From CAZQGO01 sp964593065 (lineage in GTDB: Bacteria; Oederibacteriota; JAAXVQ01): DNA of 64,000 nt. The notes under the pieces were generated by a model. It was not told the origin of the DNA, ran no database searches, and saw only the letters and a list, made by a program, of their open reading frames with translations. Made by a program: the position numbers and the translations under genes. Where the stretch lies: assembly GCA_964593065.1 (NCBI GenBank), contig CAZQGO010000016.1, forward strand, positions 1 through 64,000. The letters are read 5' to 3'. Shown here one piece after another: positions 33,496 through 40,485 of this stretch; the first letter of the stretch is position 1; each line of letters opens with the position of its first letter.

Positions 33496-36400
33496 TTAAA
33501 ACAGGCACACCTGGTCCGTCTTGGGCAGCACGCCCAGGCAGCCGTGGCGGGTGAGGATCTCCACCACGTTCTTGTTGGCGCCCGTGCGGCGGGCGAGGTC
33601 CTCCACGGAGCGGAAGGGCTGGCCTTTTTGCCGTTCCTCGGCGATGCGCTGGGCGCAGGTCAGGCCCAAGCCGGAGAGCGAAATCAAGGGCGGCAGCAGC
33701 TCCCGCTCTTCCACCAGCCGGAAGACCGCGGGATCGGACTCCAGCAGCGAAACCGGCCGGAAGGTGATGCCCCGCGCAAACGCCTCCCGCACCACCTCCA
33801 GCACCACCAGCGTGTTCTTTTCCTTGGCGGTGGCTTCGGTCTTCTCCCGGAGCTGCCGGATGGCCGCCGTCACGCCGTTCCGCCCCTGGCCGACCACCAG
33901 CTCCGCGTCGAAAAACTCCGCGTTTAAAGTCAGGTAGTTGACGTAAAAGGCCGCCGGATAATGGACCTTAAAGTAGGCGACGCGGAAGGACATGAGGCAG
34001 TAGGCCACGGCATGGGCCTTGGGAAACATGTACTTGATCTTTTTACAGGATTCCACGTACCACTTGGGCACGTTGAACTCCAGCATCTTCTTCTCCTGCT
34101 CGGGCATCAGGCCCTTGCCCTTGCGCACGGATTCCATGATCTTGAAGGCCAAAGCCGGGTCCATGCCGGTGGCGATCAGGTAGTTCATGATGTCATCGCG
34201 GGCGGAGATTACGCTGGACAGGGTGGCGGTTTTGCTTTTGATCAGGTCGGCCGCGTTGTTCAGCCACACGTCGGTGCCGTGGGAGAGCCCGGAGATCCGG
34301 ACGAGCTCAGAAAACCGCGTGGGCCGCGTGACCTCGAGCATCTGCCGCACGAACTCGGTCCCGAATTCCGGAATTCCCAGCGTGCCCACCGAGGTCCCGA
34401 CCTCCTCGATGCCGACGCCGAGGGATTGCAGGCCGGAAAAGATCTTCAGGGTTTCGGGATCGTCCAAGGGGATGGCCTGCACGTCCAGGCCCGTCAGGTC
34501 CGCCAGGCGGCGCAGGGAGGTGGGATCGTCGTGTCCGAGGATGTCCAGTTTGACCAGGGAGTCGTGGATGGCATGATAGTCGAAGTGGGTCGTGATGATG
34601 CGCGATTCCCGGTCGTCCGCCGGGTGCTGGATGGGCGTGAAATCGTAGATTTCCAGGTCCTCGGGCACGATCATGATGCCGCCCGGGTGCTGGCCCGTGG
34701 TCTTTTTCACGCCCGTGCACCCGCGCGTCAAGCGGTTGACCTCCGCCTCCCGCAGGACCAGTTTGTGGTCCTCGAGATATTTTTTCACGAAGCCGTAGGC
34801 GATGCGGTCCGCCACCGTGGAGATGGTGCCGGCCTTGAAAATGTGCGCGCGGTCGAATAATTCCTCGATGTATTTGTGGGCCGTGGCCTGGTAATCCCCG
34901 GAGAAATTGAGGTCGATGTCCGGCAGCTTGTCGCCCTTGAAGCCCATGAAGACCTCGAAGGGAATGTCGAAGCCGTCCTTGTCCAGGTCCGCGCCGCAGT
35001 TCGGGCAGGCGCGGTCCGGCAGGTCCGCGCCGATGCGGCGTTCGGGATCGAGCTCGAAGAAATGGCACTCGGGGCAGCGGTAATGGCCGGGCAGGGGGTT
35101 GACTTCCGTCACGCCCAGGAGGGTGGCCGTTAAGGACGAACCCACCGAGCCGCGCGATCCGACCAGGTAGCCCTCCTCCAGGGACTTGCGGACCAGCCGG
35201 CGCGCGATCAGGAACAGGGAGGCGAAGTTGTGGGTGTTGATGGCCGTCATTTCCCGGATCAGCCGCCGGGCCACGATTTCCGGCAGCGGGTTGCCGTACA
35301 TCTCCTCGGCGCGCTGCAGCGCCAGCTGCTCCAGTTCCCGTTCAGCCTGCGGCAGTACCGGCGGATGAAAGGTGGTTTTCAACGGCTGGATGTCGCCGAC
35401 CCGCGCGGCCAGGGCCGCCGGGGCCTGGATGACCACTTCGCGGGCGGCCTCCGGCCCCAGATAGTCGAACTCCTTCAGCATTTCCTCGGTGGTCTGGAAA
35501 TACAGCGGCGCCTGCTGGGCCGCGTCCTCGTAGCCCATGCCGTGCTGCAGGATGGAGCGGAAGACCTCGTCCCCCGGCTCGATGAAATGCACGTCCCCGG
35601 TCGCGACCACCGGCAGGCCCAGCCGGCGCCCCAGGGCGTAGATGCGGCGGTTCAAGTCCAGCAGGGCGGCTTCGTCCGGAACCCGCTGCTCGCGGACCAA
35701 GAAGCGGTTGTTCGCGCGCGGCATGATTTCCAGGTAGTCATAGCCGCGGGCCACCCGTTCCAGGTCCGCTTCGGAGGCGCCGTCCAGCAGGCGCTGGAAA
35801 AGCTCGCCCTGTTCGCAGGCCGTGCCCAGGAGCAGCCCGTCGCGGTACCGCTGCAGCAGGGACCGGGGAATGCGGGGATGGCGGTAGAAATGGTGCAGAT
35901 GGGCTTCGGAAACCAGGCGGTACAGGTTCTTGACGCCCTGCGGCTCGGCAATCAGCAGGCTGATGTGGTAGGGCCGCCGGTTTTTGGGGGAATCCGCCCC
36001 GTCCTCGATCAGGTATCCCTCCAGGCCGTACAGGACCTTGATCTTGTATTTGGCCGCGGCGGCCATGGCCTCCGGATAGGCCTGCGCGACGCCGTGGTCC
36101 GTGACGGCCACCGCGGCGTGGCCGAATTCGGCGGCCCGGCGGATCAACTGTTCCACGCCGGCCAGGGCGTCCATGGCGCTGAGTTGCGTGTGGGCGTGCA
36201 GCTCCACGCGCTTTTCCGGCGCCAAATCCCGGCGCACGGTTTTCGACCCCAGCGCGATGTCCCGGACCAGCAGGCACAGGTCCTGGGAATACTTGTCGAT
36301 CTGCACCGTGCCGCGGAGCTTGACGTAGGCGGACGGCTTTAAATCCGCGGGCGCCTTCTGCCCCGCGTCGAGAAACAGGCGCGCGCTCAAGGTGCTGGTC

Positions 36401-37224
36401 TGGTCGTATACGTCCATGAGCACCAGCTGGCGCCCGGTGCGCAGGACCTTGCATTCAAAGGCCACGAGCTCGCCTTCCACGACCACTTGGTCCTGTTCTT
36501 CCGTGACGTTGACGATCGGGACCGGGGGCGCGGCGATTTTACGTCCCAGCAACGGCCTCCAGGACGCCTTGGCGGTCCCCGCGGCCGGGATCCCTTCGCC
36601 GGACGCTTCCCCCACCTCGCTGTGCAGGCGCTCCAGTTCCGAGAGAATGCGCTGCCGGTAGAGGGCTTCCTGCTTTCGCCCCGCTTCCCCGCAGTCACCC
36701 ACCTCGAAATGGACCACGACCGGGTCCCGCAGGCGCTCCGCCAGCAGGCGGCTCAGGATCTCCTCCCCATTTTTCCGTTTCAAGGCGGACAAGGCCATTT
36801 CGTTGGGCAGGAAAATTTTCGGCTTGTTGCCGCCCGGTCCGAAGCGCACCACGGATAAATACAGACCGGCCAGGTCGATGTAATCGGGCAGGATTTCCAG
36901 CAGGTCGGGCCAATGCTCGTCCAAATATTGCCCCGCCTTCACCGCTCCCGCCGGGTAATGAACGTCCCAGATGATCCGCAGGCCCAAGCCCGGGGCCAAT
37001 TGCCGGGCCAGCTCCTCCCGGATGGAATCCAGGCCCTGGCGTTTGAGCAGCCGCGTGGCGTTCAAATGGATGATCAGGCAGCCGCGCCGGGAGGAAACCA
37101 GCACGGAAGCGGGTTCGGCGGTCAGGAGATTGCCGGTGAGGTCGGGGGGCAGGTCCAGGCTTTCGATCAGGCGGCGAAATTGAGGCGTGAAGCCCTCGGG
37201 TTGAAGGATGACATCCGAATGCAT
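33496..37224 (-). CDS. polC: PolC-type DNA polymerase III alpha subunit lacking the inserted exonuclease
   Basis: The 1242-residue replicative polymerase follows PolC order: N-terminal domain (1-230), OB fold (about 240-330), PHP domain (HAH at 343-345, TDH at 375-377, ATGDVHF near 541), zinc finger (CPEC 717, CPNC 740), palm aspartates in PDIDLNFSGD (768-777) and KLDILGHDD, fingers (GCTGVKKTTGQHPGG) and HhH region. Typical PolC (about 1430 residues) carries a DnaQ-type exonuclease inside PHP; here the PHP runs straight across residues 405-420 with no DxE exonuclease motif. ATG 37224 has GGAG 6 nt upstream. Confidence 0.95.
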   Translation of the reverse strand: MHSDVILQPEGFTPQFRRLIESLDLPPDLTGNLLTAEPASVLVSSRRGCLIIHLNATRLLKRQGLDSIREELARQLAPGLGLRIIWDVHYPAGAVKAGQYLDEHWPDLLEILPDYIDLAGLYLSVVRFGPGGNKPKIFLPNEMALSALKRKNGEEILSRLLAERLRDPVVVHFEVGDCGEAGRKQEALYRQRILSELERLHSEVGEASGEGIPAAGTAKASWRPLLGRKIAAPPVPIVNVTEEQDQVVVEGELVAFECKVLRTGRQLVLMDVYDQTSTLSARLFLDAGQKAPADLKPSAYVKLRGTVQIDKYSQDLCLLVRDIALGSKTVRRDLAPEKRVELHAHTQLSAMDALAGVEQLIRRAAEFGHAAVAVTDHGVAQAYPEAMAAAAKYKIKVLYGLEGYLIEDGADSPKNRRPYHISLLIAEPQGVKNLYRLVSEAHLHHFYRHPRIPRSLLQRYRDGLLLGTACEQGELFQRLLDGASEADLERVARGYDYLEIMPRANNRFLVREQRVPDEAALLDLNRRIYALGRRLGLPVVATGDVHFIEPGDEVFRSILQHGMGYEDAAQQAPLYFQTTEEMLKEFDYLGPEAAREVVIQAPAALAARVGDIQPLKTTFHPPVLPQAERELEQLALQRAEEMYGNPLPEIVARRLIREMTAINTHNFASLFLIARRLVRKSLEEGYLVGSRGSVGSSLTATLLGVTEVNPLPGHYRCPECHFFELDPERRIGADLPDRACPNCGADLDKDGFDIPFEVFMGFKGDKLPDIDLNFSGDYQATAHKYIEELFDRAHIFKAGTISTVADRIAYGFVKKYLEDHKLVLREAEVNRLTRGCTGVKKTTGQHPGGIMIVPEDLEIYDFTPIQHPADDRESRIITTHFDYHAIHDSLVKLDILGHDDPTSLRRLADLTGLDVQAIPLDDPETLKIFSGLQSLGVGIEEVGTSVGTLGIPEFGTEFVRQMLEVTRPTRFSELVRISGLSHGTDVWLNNAADLIKSKTATLSSVISARDDIMNYLIATGMDPALAFKIMESVRKGKGLMPEQEKKMLEFNVPKWYVESCKKIKYMFPKAHAVAYCLMSFRVAYFKVHYPAAFYVNYLTLNAEFFDAELVVGQGRNGVTAAIRQLREKTEATAKEKNTLVVLEVVREAFARGITFRPVSLLESDPAVFRLVEERELLPPLISLSGLGLTCAQRIAEERQKGQPFRSVEDLARRTGANKNVVEILTRHGCLGVLPKTDQVCLF

Positions 37225-37262
37225 GTGATGCTCCGCGCGGCTTTTCGTCTGACTGCGGTCGA

Positions 37263-37292
37263 ATTATATGCCCCGGTCTCGGTGCAAGTCAA
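37263..37292 (-). promoter_or_regulatory. Strong sigma-70-type promoter of polC
   Basis: Minus-strand -35 TTGACT (37287-37292, 5 of 6) and a perfect -10 TATAAT (37263-37268) with an 18-bp spacer. Start near 37256, about 32 nt before the polC ATG. Confidence 0.75.
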
Positions 37293-37401
37293 GGTTATTC
37301 CATACTTGAGATTGTGTCTGTTTCAGAAAAATACCACAAGATATGGAAAACGGGGAACTTCCGGCAGCATGGCAGGCGGAAGGCGAAATTCCCGGGAACC
37401 C

Positions 37402-37417
37402 CGAAGCCTAAGCTTCG
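37402..37417 (-). terminator. Small hairpin directly after the glycosyltransferase stop
   Basis: CGAAGC and GCTTCG pair around a 4-nt loop immediately beyond the stop codon at 37418. No T tract follows on the minus strand, so this is weak evidence for a terminator. Confidence 0.3.
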
Positions 37418-38584
37418 TCATTTTGATAAGGCCCGGTTGGCCAGCAATTGTTCGTAATGCGTCAGCATTTGCCGGGCCTTGGATTCAATGGACCAGTTTC
37501 TGGCCTGGACCGCGGCTTCGGCCCGCTTGGCCGCGTAGAGATCCCGGTCGCGCAGCAGCCGGTCCACCGCGTCGGCGAAGGCCTCCACGTCCAGGTCCAC
37601 CGCGATGCCGCCTCCGCCCGCCAGCACGTCCTTGACGCCCATGGCGGCCACGGCCACGCAGGGCGTGCCGGCGGCCATGGCTTCGGTCAGAACCAGCCCC
37701 TGGGTCTCGGTCAAGGATGCCAGCACGTGGACGTCGGCCCCGGCGTAAAGATCCGCCCAATCGCGGCGGTCCATATATCCCAGGAAAATCACCTTGGCGT
37801 CCAGGCCGCGCCGCCGGCATTCGGCCTTGACCTCGGCCAGGGCCGGCCCCTGGCCCGAGATCACCAGGCGCGCCTTGGGCTGGCGTCCGGCCAGCCGCTC
37901 CAGAACGTCGAACAGGAAAGGCAGGTTTTTCTCGCGGGCCACCCGGCCCATGGCCAGCAGCAGCACGTCCCCGGGCGCGAAGCCCAGCTGCTTCCGCATG
38001 CGCTCGCCGTCCAGGTTCTGAAAGGGCGACAGGTCGATGCCGGTGGGATTCACCACGATCGGCCGCTTCACCCCGTAGCCGTTCAGGGTTTCCCGGATGG
38101 GCGTGGACGGCACGACGATCATGTCATGCCGGTTGCAAAACCAGCGGGAAAAGCCGGAGGCGATTTTCCGCGCCCAGCTCTCGGGCACGATTTTGAAATA
38201 CAAATGGAAGTAGGCCTCGAACAGGGTATGGTAGGTGTGCACCAGCGGGATTTTCAGGTTCCGGCCCCAGGACAACGCCGCCAGGCCCAGGGAAAAAGGC
38301 GTCTGGGTGTGGAGCAGGTCGAGCCGCCGGTCCGGCAGGTCCCGGAGCAGCCGCCGCGAGCGCGGCAGCCAGGTATTGGCCAGGCGGTCCTCCGGGTCGA
38401 AAAACAGGTAATGCGAGGGGAAGCGCCAGACGTCCTCCTCCTGGTCGCGATAGCCGGGAAACTCGGGCGCCAAGATCAGGACGTGGTGGCCGAGTTGGCG
38501 GTAGGCACGCGCGAAGGAGCGGATGGACTGGACCACGCCGTTGACGCGCGGCAAATAGGTGTCCGTGACCAGGCCGATCTTCAT
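37418..38584 (-). CDS. Family 4 glycosyltransferase, diacylglycerol glucosyltransferase-like
   Basis: A 388-residue GT-B enzyme. The N-terminal domain begins MKIGLVTDTYLPRVNGVV, as in GT4 enzymes acting on lipid acceptors. The C-terminal domain carries MGRVAREKNLPFL, VISGQGP and the nucleotide-sugar motif LTETQGLVLTEAMAAGTPCV (E-x7-E). The closest pattern I recognise is the 1,2-diacylglycerol 3-glucosyltransferase/PimB-like group, so a membrane glycolipid product is likely but not certain. It overlaps the proS stop by 4 nt, an unusual pairing. Confidence 0.85.
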   Translation of the reverse strand: MKIGLVTDTYLPRVNGVVQSIRSFARAYRQLGHHVLILAPEFPGYRDQEEDVWRFPSHYLFFDPEDRLANTWLPRSRRLLRDLPDRRLDLLHTQTPFSLGLAALSWGRNLKIPLVHTYHTLFEAYFHLYFKIVPESWARKIASGFSRWFCNRHDMIVVPSTPIRETLNGYGVKRPIVVNPTGIDLSPFQNLDGERMRKQLGFAPGDVLLLAMGRVAREKNLPFLFDVLERLAGRQPKARLVISGQGPALAEVKAECRRRGLDAKVIFLGYMDRRDWADLYAGADVHVLASLTETQGLVLTEAMAAGTPCVAVAAMGVKDVLAGGGGIAVDLDVEAFADAVDRLLRDRDLYAAKRAEAAVQARNWSIESKARQMLTHYEQLLANRALSK

Positions 38585-40308
38585 GCGGATTGTTCCGCGA
38601 GCAGTTCGCGCATGAGCTCCTGGACGCGGCCGACCACGCGCTCCCGCGGCGTCAGTTCGACGGCCTCGCGCCCGCGCACCTTGATTTCCACCAGGTTTTC
38701 GGAGGCGCGCTTGCCGAAGGTCAAGCGCAGGGGAATGCCGAGCAAATCCGCGTCCTTGAATTTCACGCCCGCGCGCTCCGCGCGGTCGTCCAAGAACACC
38801 TCGAGGCCGGCGGCCTGCAGCTCGGCGTACACCTCCTCGGCCAGGCGGTCCGCCGCCGGGTCATTGGGCACGATGGGCAGCAGGCAGACCGGGTACGGGG
38901 CGAGCGCCAGGGGCCAGAGGATGCCGTGGGCGTCGTGGTTTTGCTCGATGGCCGCGGCCGCGATCCGCGAAACGCCGATGCCGTAGCAGCCCATCACGCA
39001 CAATTGCTCGCGCCCCGTTTCGTCCAGGAACACGGCCTTGAGCGCCCGGGAGTATTTCAAACCCAGTTTGAAGACGTGTCCCACCTCGATGCCGCGCTCG
39101 ATTTCCAGGGGCGTCCCGCACGCGGGGCACAAGTCGCCGGCTTGGGCCAGGCGCACGTCCAGCACGCGGTCGGGCGTGAAATCCCGCCCCACTGCGACGC
39201 CCAGCGCGTGCTGCTCGGCCCGGTTGCCGCCGGTCACCAGGTTCACCGCGCCCTGCAGGGAGTCGTCGAGCAGCACCTCGGCGACGCCGCGGAGGCCGAA
39301 GGGGCCGGAAAAGCCCACGGGCGCGCCCGTGGCGGCCTGGATCCGTTCGGGCCCGGCCAGCTCCAGGCGTGCGGCGCCCAGGGCGTTCCTGAGTTTCACT
39401 TCGTTGACTTCCCGGTCCCCCCGGATCACGACCGCAATCAATTTCCCGTCGGCTAAGTACAGCAGGGTCTTGGCCAGCTGCCGCGGGGACACGCCCAGAA
39501 AGGCGGAGACCTCCTCGACCGTGTGTTTCCCGGGCGTGGCGACCAAGCGCAGATCCTCCGGGACGGCGCCCGTCAAAACCGGGTCCGGCAGCCGGCCGCC
39601 GGCCTTCTCCGTGTTGGCCGCGTACCGGCAGCCGGGACAGGTGGCGATGGCCTCCTCCCCGGTGGCGGCCAAGACCATGAACTCGGACGAAAAGGACCCG
39701 CCGATCGCCCCGGGATCGGCTTCCACGGCCTTGAAGCGCAGCCCGCAGCGCCGGAAGATCCGCTGGTAGGCCGCGAACATGCGCTGGTAGGCGGCCTCGG
39801 CCCCGGCCTCGTCGCGGTCGAAGGAATAGGCGTCCTTCATGAGAAACTCGCGTGCGCGCATGACGCCGAACCGCGGGCGGATCTCGTCGCGGAACTTGGT
39901 CTGGATCTGGTACAGGGTGAGGGGCAGCTGGCGGTAGGAACGCACGGTGCGGCGCACCAGGTCGGTGATGACCTCCTCGTGCGTGGGCCCCAGGGCGAAA
40001 TCCCGCTCGTGCCGGTCGCGCACGCGGAAGAGCTCGGCGCCGTAGAGGTCCCAGCGCCCGCTTTCCTGCCACAGTTCGGCGGGAGACAAAATGGGCAGCA
40101 TGACTTCCACGGCGCCGGCGGCGTTCATTTCCTCGCGGATGATGCGCTCGATCTTCTGCAGCACCCGCCAGCCCAGGGGAAGGTAGTCGTAAATCCCGGC
40201 CGCCACCTTGCGGATGAGCCCGGCCCGGACCATCAGTTGGTGGCTGACGACCTCGGCCTCGGCGGGATTTTCCTTCAAGGTTTCCAGTAAGGTCTGGCTC
40301 CAACGCAT
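38581..40308 (-). CDS. proS: Prolyl-tRNA synthetase, bacterial type with editing domain
   Basis: A 575-residue class II synthetase. Motif 1 lies in RKVAAGIYDYLPLGWRVL, motif 2 in FRDEIRPRFGVMRAREF, and motif 3 near CYGIGVSRIAAAAIEQ. The INS editing domain between motifs 2 and 3 (HTVEEVSAFLGVSPRQLAKT) that clears Ala-tRNA(Pro) is present. The C-terminal anticodon domain follows. Start ATG at 40308. I see no T-box sequence in the upstream gap, but there are repeated motifs. Confidence 0.96.
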   Translation of the reverse strand: MRWSQTLLETLKENPAEAEVVSHQLMVRAGLIRKVAAGIYDYLPLGWRVLQKIERIIREEMNAAGAVEVMLPILSPAELWQESGRWDLYGAELFRVRDRHERDFALGPTHEEVITDLVRRTVRSYRQLPLTLYQIQTKFRDEIRPRFGVMRAREFLMKDAYSFDRDEAGAEAAYQRMFAAYQRIFRRCGLRFKAVEADPGAIGGSFSSEFMVLAATGEEAIATCPGCRYAANTEKAGGRLPDPVLTGAVPEDLRLVATPGKHTVEEVSAFLGVSPRQLAKTLLYLADGKLIAVVIRGDREVNEVKLRNALGAARLELAGPERIQAATGAPVGFSGPFGLRGVAEVLLDDSLQGAVNLVTGGNRAEQHALGVAVGRDFTPDRVLDVRLAQAGDLCPACGTPLEIERGIEVGHVFKLGLKYSRALKAVFLDETGREQLCVMGCYGIGVSRIAAAAIEQNHDAHGILWPLALAPYPVCLLPIVPNDPAADRLAEEVYAELQAAGLEVFLDDRAERAGVKFKDADLLGIPLRLTFGKRASENLVEIKVRGREAVELTPRERVVGRVQELMRELLAEQSA

Positions 40309-40332
40309 GTTTGCTTAAGCGCCTTTCGGGTG

Positions 40333-40415
40333 ATTTTCCCTTGAAAACCATGAAATCCGATTTCCCTGTCCATGCGGGTTCCCGGTGATAAGGCCTCGAT
40401 TTTCCCATAAAACCA
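40333..40415. repeat. Imperfect direct repeats upstream of proS
   Basis: ATTTTCCCTTGAAAACCA (40333-40350) recurs as ATTTTCCCATAAAACCA (40399-40415), with a partial third version (GATTTCCCTGTCCA, 40359-40372) between. They lie within 110 nt before the proS start. They could be operators or just AT-rich echoes. Confidence 0.5.
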
Positions 40416-40430
40416 GGGAATGGACAATTT

Positions 40431-40464
40431 AAAAAAGGCGGCAGAAGACGGATCGAACCCCGCC
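40431..40464 (-). terminator. Terminator candidate after the TPR gene
   Basis: Minus-strand GGCGG (40460-40464) pairs with CCGCC (40437-40441) and is followed directly by six Ts. The loop is long (18 nt) and contains GGTTCGATCC, which looks like a tRNA T arm, though no cloverleaf can be built. Confidence 0.45.
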
Positions 40465-40485
40465 CGGTCCTCTACTCCCGGCGCG

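Noticed and set aside
40309..40440. T-box riboswitch before proS
   Set aside because: The conserved T-box sequence and a specifier stem are not visible, and the leader is only about 110 nt.
40437..40484. Possible tRNA gene (GGTTCGATCC T-arm-like sequence)
   Set aside because: No acceptor, D or anticodon arm can be assembled within 100 nt; it is at best a remnant and more simply part of a terminator loop.
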